The notes under the pieces were generated by a model. It made no database searches. It was not told the DNA's origin and saw nothing but the letters and a program-made list of their open reading frames with translations. Positions 8,898 to 17,976 of a stretch of DNA of 47,234 bases are shown here, piece by piece. Source of the DNA: Pseudobdellovibrionaceae bacterium. GTDB lineage: Bacteria; Bdellovibrionota; Bdellovibrionia; Bdellovibrionales; Bdellovibrionaceae. The translations under genes were made by a program, and so were the position numbers. The number at the start of each line of letters is the position of its first letter. Within the stretch, counting starts at the first letter, position 1. The DNA is taken from NCBI GenBank assembly GCA_016785955.1, contig JAEUWH010000065.1, positions 1-47,234 of the forward strand, in the 5' to 3' direction.

Positions 8898-8929
8898 AAA
8901 AAAAAAGGACCGATGTCTCGGTCCTTTTT
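8898..8929 (-). terminator. Rho-independent terminator of fusA (bidirectional)
   Basis: A 12-bp stem AAAAAGGACCGA/TCGGTCCTTTTT (8902-8913 with 8918-8929) with a 4-nt loop TGTC. Nine A on the plus strand give the U run of the minus-strand transcript. It lies 22 bp after the fusA stop. It would also stop transcripts coming from the small membrane gene. Confidence 0.93.
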
Positions 8930-8951
8930 CATTTTCCATTTTATTTTTACA

Positions 8952-11069
8952 TTACTTCTTTTGTTCAGCTTCACGTTTAGCTTGGTACTTTTTAACAAGC
9001 TCCTCTTGAATGTTACGAGGTGCCGGAGAGTATTTTGCAAATTCCATCGAAAATTCGCCTTTACCTTTGGTCGCTGAACGCAAGTCAGTTGAGTATCCAA
9101 ACATTTCTGTTAACGGAACTTCGGCTTCAATCACGCAGCTACCTTCAAAGCTTGTTGTACCAACGATAACACCACGACGTTGATTGATTTGACCAACCGC
9201 CGCGCCTTGATACTCGTCAGGAACCGTCGTTTCCAATTTCATAATCGGCTCAAGAACAGTTGGTTTTGCCTTTTGATAAGCTTCACGCATTGCTGCCATC
9301 GCACAGATTTTGAACGCCATATAGCTGGAGTCAACATCATGGTAAGAACCGTCGGTCAATACAACGTTTACGCCAACGATTGGGAAACCAATCAATGGGC
9401 CCTTAGCACATTGCTCTTGGAAACCCTCTTCAACAGCAGGGATGAATTCACGAGGAATACGTCCACCCACAACTTCGTTCGAGAATGCAAACGTTGCTTT
9501 TGGGTTTTCTGGATCTGGAACAAGCGGAGCGATTTTTCCAACCACTTTTGCGAACTGACCCGAACCGCCCGTTTGTTTTTTATGAGTGTAATCATAAGGT
9601 CCATCTTGCATGATCGTTTCACGGTAAGCCACTTGAGGCTGACCCACAACAACTTCGCAATTGAATTCCCGTTTCATGCGCTCAACGTAGATTTCTAAAT
9701 GTAACTCGCCCATTCCAGAGATAATCGTCTCGGCAGACTCTTCATCACGATGTACGCGGAATGTTGGATCTTCTTTTCTAAATTTTTGTAACGCTTTAGA
9801 AAAGTTGTTTGAACCTTGCTTATCTTTAGGCGCAACGGCCAAAGAAATAACCGCATCTGGAACGTGCATAGATTGCATTGATACATTGATTGTACCATCT
9901 GTGAATGTATCACCAGACGCGCAATCGATACCAAAGAATGCCACGATATCACCAGAGTAAGATGTTTGGATTTCATCCATTTTATCCGAGTTCATACGTA
10001 CTAAACGAGGAACTTTAACTTTCTTTTTGTCAGTTGTATTTGTGATAAAGTCACCCACAGACACTTTACCTTGATAGATACGCATGTACGTCAGCTGACC
10101 AAACTGCGTCTGTTGTAATTTAAACGCCAAAGCTACAAGAGGCTTTTCAGAATCTGGGTAAAGAGGAATTTTTTCTTCGTTCTTATCCAAATCTAATGCG
10201 TGCTCATGCTTTTCCTCTGGAGTTGGTAGATACATATTAACGCCATCTAGAAGCAATTGAACGCCTTTGTTTTTGAAGGCAGAACCGCAGAATACAGGCA
10301 CTAATTTCAAACTGATAACGCCATTACGGATGGCTTTGCGAATTTCTTCAATCGTCGGCTCTTGCTCCATTAAGAATTTTTCGCCGATGCTATCATCAAC
10401 GTCTGCTAATTTAGCGATCATTTGTTGGCGGTAGTCTTTAGCTTGATCTATCAAATCATCAGGAATTGGAATTTCTGTTACCGTCTCGCCAGACGAGCCT
10501 TCGTTTACGTAGGCTTTCATCGTGACTAAATCGACGGCGCCCCTGTGGTTTTCTTCTAGGCCGATTGGGATTTGAACCATAACTGCGTTCAAACGTAATT
10601 TATCAACAAGAGCTTCTTTTACGCGGAAGGGGTTTGCGCCTTGGCGATCTAATTTGTTCACAAATGCTAAACGAGGAACGCCGTAACGTTTCATTTGTCT
10701 ATCAACAGTGATGGACTGGGATTGTACACCCGCAACGCCGCAAAGAACGAGGATGGCGCCGTCAAGGACACGAAGTGAACGTTCCACTTCGATAGTGAAA
10801 TCCACGTGCCCCGGTGTATCAATTAAGTTTACAGTGTGGTCTTTCCAATAAACCTGAGTCGCTGCGGACTGGATAGTGATCCCTTTTTCTCGTTCTAGAT
10901 CCATAGAATCCATCGTCGCGCCGACACCGTCTTTGCCTTTTACTTCGTGAATTTGGTGAATTTTACCACCATAGAAAAGAATGCGCTCAGATAGAGTTGT
11001 CTTTCCTGAATCGATGTGAGCAGAAATACCAATGTTTCTGACAGAATTGATGTCCCATTTTTTGGCCAT
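8952..11069 (-). CDS. fusA: Translation elongation factor G, spdEFG1/mitochondrial-like
   Basis: Ribosome translocase GTPase of 705 residues, normal EF-G length. The GTPase motifs are AHIDSGKT (G1, 17-24), DTPGH (G3, 84-88, with catalytic His88) and NKLD (G4, 138-141). All later EF-G domains are present, ending in a Lys/Glu-rich tail. G1 has Ser where the usual bacterial EF-G has Ala. The [16 protein letters not shown] and [12 protein letters not shown] stretches resemble mitochondrial EF-G1 and the spdEFG1 subfamily. It is not next to rpsL, rpsG or tuf, so it is not the str-operon copy; a second EF-G may exist elsewhere. The ATG is preceded by AAGGATATAAA. Confidence 0.95.
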   Translation of the reverse strand: MAKKWDINSVRNIGISAHIDSGKTTLSERILFYGGKIHQIHEVKGKDGVGATMDSMDLEREKGITIQSAATQVYWKDHTVNLIDTPGHVDFTIEVERSLRVLDGAILVLCGVAGVQSQSITVDRQMKRYGVPRLAFVNKLDRQGANPFRVKEALVDKLRLNAVMVQIPIGLEENHRGAVDLVTMKAYVNEGSSGETVTEIPIPDDLIDQAKDYRQQMIAKLADVDDSIGEKFLMEQEPTIEEIRKAIRNGVISLKLVPVFCGSAFKNKGVQLLLDGVNMYLPTPEEKHEHALDLDKNEEKIPLYPDSEKPLVALAFKLQQTQFGQLTYMRIYQGKVSVGDFITNTTDKKKVKVPRLVRMNSDKMDEIQTSYSGDIVAFFGIDCASGDTFTDGTINVSMQSMHVPDAVISLAVAPKDKQGSNNFSKALQKFRKEDPTFRVHRDEESAETIISGMGELHLEIYVERMKREFNCEVVVGQPQVAYRETIMQDGPYDYTHKKQTGGSGQFAKVVGKIAPLVPDPENPKATFAFSNEVVGGRIPREFIPAVEEGFQEQCAKGPLIGFPIVGVNVVLTDGSYHDVDSSYMAFKICAMAAMREAYQKAKPTVLEPIMKLETTVPDEYQGAAVGQINQRRGVIVGTTSFEGSCVIEAEVPLTEMFGYSTDLRSATKGKGEFSMEFAKYSPAPRNIQEELVKKYQAKREAEQKK

Positions 11070-11177
11070 TTTATATCCTTTTCTTGACTGTTTTTCTTAA
11101 CTTTTTTTGTTAATTTAAAGGATAACGGGTATCATTTTTTTTTATAGAGAGCAAAAAAAGAATTGGAGCCAAGATTC

Positions 11178-11193
11178 CGCATTGCGCAATGCG
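11178..11193. promoter_or_regulatory. 16-bp perfect palindrome between fusA and the response regulator
   Basis: CGCATTGCGCAATGCG is a perfect 16-bp palindrome, 109 bp upstream of the fusA start and 87 bp upstream of the regulator start, in a divergent promoter region. The size and position suit an operator for a dimeric regulator; as RNA it would form a hairpin with almost no loop. Confidence 0.45.
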
Positions 11194-11279
11194 CGACTCG
11201 CCTTTGGTAGTAAGGATTTTTTTTAACATCCCCTGCGACCTCTTTTGTGCCAAACTCATTGAGTAGGAAGGGTTGTTGT

Positions 11280-11804
11280 ATGAGCGTTGTAAAAGTACTT
11301 TTAGTCGATGACGAAGTCGATTTGCTGGATATCTTGAAAATGGATATGGAGTCGCTTGGATACGAGGCGCTGACGGCCAATAACGGACAAGAAGCATTGA
11401 ATATCATGAAGAAAGTGAAAGAGGGTTCTTTGTGGGTGAACGCTGTTTTGTCGGACATCAACATGCCCATTATGAACGGTTTGGTTTTTCTACGCGAATT
11501 ACGCGCTCTTGGTTTGGAAACGCCATTTGTATTTTTTTCCGGTTATGGTGATAAAGAAAAAACAATCGAGGCTTTACGTTTAGGGGCTTTGGATTTTCTG
11601 GAAAAGCCATATGATCCTGACACATTGATTGCCACCATGAAAAAGGCATGCGAATTGGGTGGCATGATGAAAAAAATCGATGATGAGTTAGACGCCTTGA
11701 TAAAAAATCGAAATGTTCCGGACAGTGAATTGGAAAAATTCAAAAAAGTTCAAAGGGAAATGTTGAAAGTCAAAATGATGAATGAAGTCTATATTAAAAA
11801 ATAG
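11280..11804 (+). CDS. Single-domain response regulator with a coiled C-terminal tail
   Basis: A 174-residue receiver protein. The acidic pocket is Asp10-Asp11, the phospho-acceptor Asp59 is in LSDINMP, Ser87 is the switch residue (FFSGYGD), and Lys109 is in LEKPYDP, so the domain looks active. After the receiver there is only a short charged helical region (about 120-174, rich in Lys, Glu and Met) and no DNA-binding or enzymatic domain, so output is probably by protein contact. ATG 11280 follows GTAGGAAGGG at 7 nt; a GTG 33 nt upstream is less likely. No partner kinase is adjacent. recQ follows after 8 bp and is probably co-transcribed. Confidence 0.88.
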   Translation: MSVVKVLLVDDEVDLLDILKMDMESLGYEALTANNGQEALNIMKKVKEGSLWVNAVLSDINMPIMNGLVFLRELRALGLETPFVFFSGYGDKEKTIEALRLGALDFLEKPYDPDTLIATMKKACELGGMMKKIDDELDALIKNRNVPDSELEKFKKVQREMLKVKMMNEVYIKK

Positions 11805-11812
11805 GCTTTAAA

Positions 11813-13288
11813 ATGAATTTACTGACAGATTTAAAACGTCTTTTTCCCTATTCCCAGTTTGTTCATTCCCAAGAGAAAATTATTCAAGATGTACAAAATG
11901 GTAAGTCTGTCTTGGCAATTATGCCTACCGGGGCGGGCAAAAGCCTTTGCTACCAATACCCGGCTAAACTTTCTAAAAACTTGGTCGTTGTCATTTCGCC
12001 GTTGATTGCATTGATGCAGGATCAGGAAAAAAAAGCACTTGATTTGGGAATTCGGGCGGCCGCCATTCATTCAGGAATTGGCCCATCAGAACGAAATGCA
12101 AAATACCAAAAGTTAAAGAACAAAGACTACCAGCTGCTGTTTGTGACCCCGGAACGATTTCGTAAAAAAGAATTTAGGGAAAGCTTGAACGAGAACAAAG
12201 TAGATTTGTTAGTTATAGATGAGGCTCATTGTATCTCGCTTTGGGGGCACGATTTTCGCCCGGACTATTCCAAAATTCATCAATTTAGAAAAGAAATTGG
12301 CAGTCCCAACGTTTTGGCGCTAACCGCGACGGCCACGCCGGCGACCCAAGAAGACATCATTAAACAATTGGGCTTGGTCGACCAGTGTGAGGTCATTTAT
12401 GGTGGGATGGAGCGAGCCGAGCTGGCGATTACGGTTGAAGATGTTTTTGGAAATGATGAGAAAAATGAGAAACTTCTGAAGCTGTTAGATGTTAAAAACG
12501 GATCGCAAATTGTCTATTTTTTGTTGATTGAATCGTTGGCCAAATTTTCTCAATTTCTGCGCAGTAAAAAAGTAGATCATTTGGTGTACCATGGTGATCT
12601 GGGTAAAGATCAGCGTGCTTCGTCTTTGAGCCGGTTTATAAAAAATGAAAATGTATTGATGCTGGCGACCCCCGCTTTTGGCTTGGGGATAGATAAGCCA
12701 AATATTCGACAAATTTTTAACTACGAAATTCCGGGTTCCATCGAGTCATACTTTCAAGAGATTGGTCGGGCGGGACGGGATGGACAAGAGGCCAAAGCGC
12801 ATTTGTTTCTGAGTGATGATGATCTGAGTATCTCGATGGAGTTTATCAAGTGGGCCTATCCCGAAAAAGAATTTATTTTAAAGTTTTTTCAAATGTTGGA
12901 GGAAAATCCGCTGGGGCTTTTGCAAGAAGGCTTTGGCTTTTACCGCGAGAAGCTGAGTTTTAAAAATAAACGCGACTACCGCGTCGAGTCCGCCTACAAC
13001 ATTTTAGAGCGTTGGGGTTGCGTAATGCCGCTGTCCGAAGTCTTGTCGGATGAAAATAACTTTGCCGCGCAAAAAGATTTTCGGGTCATCATCAGAAAGC
13101 CCGCGGACGACGATTTTCGAAATGAAAATCAAAAAGTTTTATTTCAACATCAAAATAAAAAGTTATTGCAGATTTATAGTTGGGCCAAAGATGAAAGCAA
13201 ATGCCGGTTAGGTGCAATTTATGAATATTTTGGTGCCGACTATCTGGTTTGTGGCAAGTGTGACTGGTGTCATGAAAACCAGCATTGA
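11813..13288 (+). CDS. recQ: RecQ-family ATP-dependent DNA helicase, compact form
   Basis: 3'-5' DNA helicase for recombination and repair, 491 residues (E. coli RecQ has 609). Walker A MPTGAGKS (37-44), DEAH box (136-139) followed by CISLWGHDFRP, TATATP (171-176), ATPAFGLGIDKP and QEIGRAGRDG (315-324) are all present. After the helicase core, about 110 residues resembling a winged-helix region come first. The RecQ zinc site is at the extreme C-terminus (Cys464, Cys480, Cys483, Cys486). There is no HRDC domain. This order differs from E. coli RecQ. The last 17 nt overlap the aat start. Confidence 0.92.
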   Translation: MNLLTDLKRLFPYSQFVHSQEKIIQDVQNGKSVLAIMPTGAGKSLCYQYPAKLSKNLVVVISPLIALMQDQEKKALDLGIRAAAIHSGIGPSERNAKYQKLKNKDYQLLFVTPERFRKKEFRESLNENKVDLLVIDEAHCISLWGHDFRPDYSKIHQFRKEIGSPNVLALTATATPATQEDIIKQLGLVDQCEVIYGGMERAELAITVEDVFGNDEKNEKLLKLLDVKNGSQIVYFLLIESLAKFSQFLRSKKVDHLVYHGDLGKDQRASSLSRFIKNENVLMLATPAFGLGIDKPNIRQIFNYEIPGSIESYFQEIGRAGRDGQEAKAHLFLSDDDLSISMEFIKWAYPEKEFILKFFQMLEENPLGLLQEGFGFYREKLSFKNKRDYRVESAYNILERWGCVMPLSEVLSDENNFAAQKDFRVIIRKPADDDFRNENQKVLFQHQNKKLLQIYSWAKDESKCRLGAIYEYFGADYLVCGKCDWCHENQH

Positions 13289-13919
13289 GTTTCCGGACAG
13301 ACCCTATCTTGAAACCATCGATGATATTGTTGCCGTCGGTGGTCGTCTGGACACGGCGACCTTGCTTCAGGCCTACCGTCGAGGAATTTTTCCGTGGCCA
13401 CAAAAAGGTTACCCCATGCTGTGGTTTTTTCCCCAACGACGTGGGATTTTGGATTTCAACGATTTGCACATTCCCAAAAGTTTAGCCAAGTTTGTTCGAC
13501 AAGTCGGCGGGCAGTATACGTTCACCGTAAATAAAAGTTTTGACCAAGTGATTGAAAACTGCCGAGTCCAGAAACGCCCGAATCAAGATGGTACATGGAT
13601 ATTACCCGAAATTCGTAGGGCGTATCAGCTGTTTCATGTGGACGGCTATGCTCATTCCGTTGAGTGCTGGCGAGACGATAAACTTGTTGGCGGGATTTAT
13701 GGAGTTTTGGTCAATGGTGTCTTCAGCGGTGAGAGCATGTTTCATCTGGAGCAGAATACAAGTAAACTGAGCTTGTTGTGTTTAATCGAGTGGCTAAAAT
13801 CACAAAATATTGTTTGGATGGATATCCAGATGGTGACTCCAGTTGTGGAGGCATTAGGTGGAAAATATATTTCGGGTAAAGAGTTTTTCCACCGTTTGCC
13901 TTTTGCTGGACAATATTGA
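13272..13919 (+). CDS. aat: Leucyl/phenylalanyl-tRNA--protein transferase
   Basis: N-end-rule enzyme that adds Leu or Phe from tRNA to proteins with N-terminal Lys or Arg, marking them for ClpS/ClpAP. It has 215 residues, near the family size. The signatures are VGGRLDTATLLQAYRRGIFP near residues 22-41, LWFFPQRRGIL, GTWILPEI, AHSVECW, LVGGIYGV and the GESMF loop. ATG 13272 lies inside the end of recQ, which suggests translational coupling; the ribosome site is weak (GTGTGACTGG). Longer in-frame starts exist inside recQ but add non-family residues. Confidence 0.93.
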   Translation: MKTSIEFPDRPYLETIDDIVAVGGRLDTATLLQAYRRGIFPWPQKGYPMLWFFPQRRGILDFNDLHIPKSLAKFVRQVGGQYTFTVNKSFDQVIENCRVQKRPNQDGTWILPEIRRAYQLFHVDGYAHSVECWRDDKLVGGIYGVLVNGVFSGESMFHLEQNTSKLSLLCLIEWLKSQNIVWMDIQMVTPVVEALGGKYISGKEFFHRLPFAGQY

Positions 13920-13922
13920 GTG

Positions 13923-15083
13923 CTAGCGAACGCGGCGATCGGCTCCAGTCACATTGATGAAACTGGGATTGTAACAGGTGTTTTCTTGAACAGGATAGTT
14001 AATGTAAAACCAATTCGCAGTTTTGAATTGGTATTTAACGACACCACCCATTTCATTTAAACTAAACAAAATTTCGTTTTGGTTGAACATCGGAGCATAT
14101 AAAAGTCGTAGATTCGCGGGGGTTTGCTTGCGCATGATATCGACCAGTATTTGTGGATACTTAATTCGTTGAGTGATGATTTTCTTTGAGGTGTCGAAAA
14201 CATTCAAATAAGCCTCAGCAACTTGAATTTGATTGTTTGTGACAAATGTTTTTTCGGACGTGAAAATGAGGTTGTTACCAACGGATACAAAATTGGCAAA
14301 CAATGCCATAGATGAATCTAGATCATAGAGAACCCGTGTAGATCCTCTATTATAGCTGAGTACCCGAGTGACTCGTTTGTGAGAGTCAAAATCAAAAAAA
14401 TTAACAAGAACGATTTCTTCTTTATTAATGTTTAAAACCTGAAGTGTGTCTTCGAATACAACTTCATCACGAGTGTCCGTTTTTAAGTTATAAATGTACA
14501 AGTGAGAACCATCATTTGCCATTGATGTCCACGTTACCAATTGATCACGCAGCATGGGGTTAAATACAGTGACGGGATGAGTCCATTCTTTGATGACGGC
14601 GCCGTTGGACAAAGAAATCAGGCGCCATTTACCGCTGTCACTAGACGGATACAACAAGTTCCCTTTGTAAAAAGAAAACAACGAAAAGCTGAAGTCACGT
14701 GAGTAGTTTACCAAACTGCGAAGTTTCTGAGGCAAAAGATTGATGAATTGTGATGTGCTGACTTTAATCGTATTTTTTACTTCTAATTTAAAGACCCCAA
14801 AACGATTTTGAGAGTCAACGGCCGCAATAAATGCGATAGACAAATTTTCATCGCTGTAAACAATTTGGTGAGAAATGATTTCTTTAAACGGTTTATTTTG
14901 TGGATCCATCGCTAGTAACAGAGTTGGTATGGATGTATCACCAGCATCCGAACGCATCTGAAGAAGTTTTGGATTTTGCACCGAGGTCGCTTGGCAGATA
15001 ATTCTAAGGGGACTCGATGGAACATTTTGCGACCAGGAAAATTGACTAAAGAATAAGGTAGAAACCAATAATGCTTGTATCAT
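13923..15083 (-). CDS. Secreted hypothetical protein, possibly beta-propeller
   Basis: A 386-residue protein with a signal peptide (MIQALLVSTLFFSQFSWS, cleavage near residue 19). The mature part is a succession of short beta strands with repeated patterns such as WRLISLSNGAVIKEW, HLYIYNLKTDTRDEVV and TRVLYDLD. This pattern suggests a beta-propeller, but I cannot match a named family. There are only two mature Cys. It probably acts in the periplasm or outside the cell. It converges with aat with a 3-bp gap. No good ribosome site precedes the ATG; a TTGACA at 15121-15116 lies 32 nt before it. Confidence 0.72.
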   Translation of the reverse strand: MIQALLVSTLFFSQFSWSQNVPSSPLRIICQATSVQNPKLLQMRSDAGDTSIPTLLLAMDPQNKPFKEIISHQIVYSDENLSIAFIAAVDSQNRFGVFKLEVKNTIKVSTSQFINLLPQKLRSLVNYSRDFSFSLFSFYKGNLLYPSSDSGKWRLISLSNGAVIKEWTHPVTVFNPMLRDQLVTWTSMANDGSHLYIYNLKTDTRDEVVFEDTLQVLNINKEEIVLVNFFDFDSHKRVTRVLSYNRGSTRVLYDLDSSMALFANFVSVGNNLIFTSEKTFVTNNQIQVAEAYLNVFDTSKKIITQRIKYPQILVDIMRKQTPANLRLLYAPMFNQNEILFSLNEMGGVVKYQFKTANWFYINYPVQENTCYNPSFINVTGADRRVR

Positions 15084-15156
15084 AATAGTTGCATGACTAT
15101 CACGGCAGACGGTGTTGTCAATAGAAGCGAAAATTTTACTATTTTATGGGGCAAAA

Positions 15157-15693
15157 TTACTTTACTAAAACACGGTTGATCGATTCGAATATATTCAAGA
15201 TTTGGCCATCGATAAATAAGTTCATTATGACTACCCAAAAGGTCACAAGAAAGCCCATTATGAAGAGTTTCTTGAAGAAATTCCAGGTCTTAAGCTCATC
15301 ACTGGAAAGATTACCAAATTCAGTTTCCTCATTTTTAATTTTCCGAGCTAGGCCTTGAGCAAGTACAATCCGGTGAGCCATTTCCAATTTATAAAAATGG
15401 ACGGCGACTAAAATAGTGTGTGATTTGTCTGGTTCTAATCGAGTCACAATTGCATGACAGGCCATTTGTTGCGCGCCTGGTACGATGAATTGAACTTTGA
15501 TGACCTCACCTAAAACCGGACATAGGTCTTCTGGGGCCGTGAATGCTAAACCTGTAAGTGAAACATTTTTAATTTCGGTGTCCTCTTCCCAGGGAAGTTG
15601 TTGAGGACCAGCTACGCGAACTAAACTGTCATCGTGAGTATTCAGAATGTAACGGGGAGATCGAGCGTGGTACTTGGCTAAGCTGTGAGTCAT
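15157..15693 (-). CDS. PilZ-domain protein with a C-terminal membrane anchor
   Basis: A 178-residue protein. The N-terminal domain looks like PilZ, which binds cyclic di-GMP: an Arg-containing motif HARSPRY at about 9-15 and the second motif NVSLTGLAF at about 43-51 ([D/N]xSxxG). The first motif is RSPR rather than the usual RxxxR, so binding is uncertain. A hydrophobic segment LFIMGFLVTFWVVIMNLFI near 142-160 anchors it in the inner membrane, with the PilZ part cytoplasmic. It is divergent from ppk, 104 bp away. Confidence 0.78.
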   Translation of the reverse strand: MTHSLAKYHARSPRYILNTHDDSLVRVAGPQQLPWEEDTEIKNVSLTGLAFTAPEDLCPVLGEVIKVQFIVPGAQQMACHAIVTRLEPDKSHTILVAVHFYKLEMAHRIVLAQGLARKIKNEETEFGNLSSDELKTWNFFKKLFIMGFLVTFWVVIMNLFIDGQILNIFESINRVLVK

Positions 15694-15797
15694 ACTAGAC
15701 TTGTCGGCTATCTTAACTAAATACTGTAAGTAAATTTGCAGAAAGTGCGAGCTATACGTGTCTTGATATGATACGCTTTTCTAGGCGGCTGATTTAA

Positions 15798-17972
15798 ATG
15801 GTTTTGAAGCGAAAAATTAAGAAAAAAACTCGGAAAAAGATCTCTCGGAAAGGCAAAAAACCTGGCGCCAGCGCGTCGGAGGCGGCGTCCGCTTTATCAA
15901 GTACCGAGTTTTTAAATCGCGAAGTCGGTTGGCTGCAGTTCAATTTTCGTGTTTTAAATGAGGCGAAAGAACCTCGGAATCCTCTGTTGGAGCGGTTAAG
16001 ATTCTTATCAATTTCTAGTTCAAACCTGGATGAGTTTGTAATGAAACGCATCGGACGATTGAAAAAACAAGAGGCGTATAATTTAAATATTCGCTCGAAA
16101 GATGGATTGAACGCAAATCAGCAGTTGGCAGAAATTCGCATGCAGCTGATCCTGATGATTCAGTCTTTGGCAGAGGCTTTTAAAACTCTTAGGGCAGAGC
16201 TTGCAAAAGAAGAAATTTTTCTTGAAAAATGGAAAGACTTGAGTGAGAGCGAAAAAACATTCGTTCGTGAGTTTTATTTAAAAAATGTTTTTCCGGTATT
16301 GACTCCGTTGTCTGTGGATTTGGGGCATCCATTTCCATTTATTTCAAATTTGTCGACTTCTCTTGGTGTGACGTTGCGACATCCTGAACATGAAGAACGG
16401 CTGTTTGCCCGAGTAAAAATTCCTAAGGTGTTACCGCAATGGATTCGTGTCGATCCAAATCAAAATAAGTTCATTAGTTTGATTGATGTGATTATTGCTA
16501 ACGTTAAAGACTTGTTTCCATTGATGGACGTATTGAATGTAATGCCATTTCGTTTAACTCGAAATGCCGAGCTTGAAGAGTCTAACGAGGAAGATGCTGA
16601 AGATTTGCTAGAGCATATTGAGGAAGAGTTACGGCAACGACGATTTGCCGAAGTTGTGCGCTTAGAGCATGGACCAAATCCTGATGCATGGATGTTGCAG
16701 TTTTTACTAGACGAATTGGAGCTTTCCCAAGAGGATGTGTACGAGCATCCTGGGCTGCTGGACTACACGGATTTGAATGTGATTTTCGATGTTCCCCGCA
16801 CGGATTTGAAGTACCGGGCATATTCCCCGGTGACTCCCGGACCTTTTTTGGATGATTCACAGTCGTTATTTACAACTATCCGCCAGCAAGAATTGCTGTT
16901 GCACCATCCTTACGAAAGTTTTCGCCATACGGTTGAGCGTTTCGTCAAAGAGGCCAGTGTTGATTCCAAGGTTTTGGCTATAAAAATGACTTTGTACCGA
17001 ACAGGTGATAATTCTCCCTTTGTAAAGGCATTGATTCGCGCTGCCGAAGAGGGCAAACAAGTTGTGTGTTTGGTAGAGTTGAAAGCGCGATTTGATGAAG
17101 AGCGAAACATTTATTGGGCACAGGCTTTGGAAAATGCAGGCGTTCACGTGGTGTACGGAGTGATCGGCTTGAAAACCCATGCCAAAACGATTTTGATTGT
17201 TCGTCAGGAGACAGAGGGGTTGAAATGTTACGCTCATATAGGGACTGGAAACTATAATTCGGCTACGTCGCGCTTATATTCGGACTTTGGATTGCTGACC
17301 TCGCGTGATGAAATCACGGCCGAGCTGGTCGAGTTTTTCCATTATTTGACAGGGCGATCTTTAAAAAATTCCTATCAACACTTGTTGGTGGCTCCCATCA
17401 ATATGGCATCAAAGTTTACCCAATTAATTGATCGCGAAGGGGATCACGCTAAGCATGGGCGGCCCTCGCAGATTATTGCTAAGTTTAATAATATGGACGA
17501 TGCCGAGCTTTCACGCTCATTGTATCGAGCCTCGCAGAATGGAACACCAATTTCATTGATCGTTCGAGGATTCTGTTGTTTAAAACCTGGGGTGCCGGGA
17601 ATGAGTGAGCGTATTAAAGTCATTTCAATTATTGGTCGATTCCTAGAGCATTCACGCGTATTTTACTTTAGAAATGGCGCTGCAGACCCGCTAGACGGTG
17701 ATTTTTTCATTGGATCGGCCGATTGGATGTATCGTAATCTTCATACACGTGTTGAGGCAATCGTTCCCATTACCGATCGCAGTTCAAAGGAAAAACTGTG
17801 GGAAGTGTTGCAGATCAGTTTGGTAGATGGACGCCAAGCTTGGGATATGTCTCCAGATGGTAAATACACTCAGCGCAAAACGGCGGATGTTGGCATCCAC
17901 GCCCAACTGATGAACCTGACGAAACAGAGACAGATTCATATGGATGAGGGCGGAGAAAAGAAAGAAAGTTAG
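15798..17972 (+). CDS. ppk: Polyphosphate kinase 1
   Basis: Reversible ATP:polyphosphate phosphotransferase, 724 residues, typical of PPK1. After a basic 35-residue leader, the N domain starts with FLNREVGWLQFN (38-49). The catalytic core has the phospho-acceptor His461 in GLKTHAK, His480 in YAHIGTGNYN, and His617 in GRFLEHSR, matching E. coli His435, His454 and His592. PADWMYRNL-type membrane-proximal and ITDRSSKEKLWEV C-terminal motifs are intact. The basic leader (about 17 Lys/Arg in 25 residues) is longer than in E. coli. sixA starts 4 bp after the stop, so the two form an operon. Confidence 0.96.
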   Translation: MVLKRKIKKKTRKKISRKGKKPGASASEAASALSSTEFLNREVGWLQFNFRVLNEAKEPRNPLLERLRFLSISSSNLDEFVMKRIGRLKKQEAYNLNIRSKDGLNANQQLAEIRMQLILMIQSLAEAFKTLRAELAKEEIFLEKWKDLSESEKTFVREFYLKNVFPVLTPLSVDLGHPFPFISNLSTSLGVTLRHPEHEERLFARVKIPKVLPQWIRVDPNQNKFISLIDVIIANVKDLFPLMDVLNVMPFRLTRNAELEESNEEDAEDLLEHIEEELRQRRFAEVVRLEHGPNPDAWMLQFLLDELELSQEDVYEHPGLLDYTDLNVIFDVPRTDLKYRAYSPVTPGPFLDDSQSLFTTIRQQELLLHHPYESFRHTVERFVKEASVDSKVLAIKMTLYRTGDNSPFVKALIRAAEEGKQVVCLVELKARFDEERNIYWAQALENAGVHVVYGVIGLKTHAKTILIVRQETEGLKCYAHIGTGNYNSATSRLYSDFGLLTSRDEITAELVEFFHYLTGRSLKNSYQHLLVAPINMASKFTQLIDREGDHAKHGRPSQIIAKFNNMDDAELSRSLYRASQNGTPISLIVRGFCCLKPGVPGMSERIKVISIIGRFLEHSRVFYFRNGAADPLDGDFFIGSADWMYRNLHTRVEAIVPITDRSSKEKLWEVLQISLVDGRQAWDMSPDGKYTQRKTADVGIHAQLMNLTKQRQIHMDEGGEKKES

Positions 17973-17976
17973 AAGT

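Noticed and set aside
8817-9077. 86-codon plus-strand ORF over the end of fusA
   Set aside because: It reads through the fusA terminator hairpin and antisense to EF-G; the product is a poly-Phe/Leu artefact.
15093-15121. TTGACA box and possible leaderless start of the secreted protein at 15083
   Set aside because: The -35 match is perfect, but no good -10 lies 16-18 bp away, so I do not claim a promoter.
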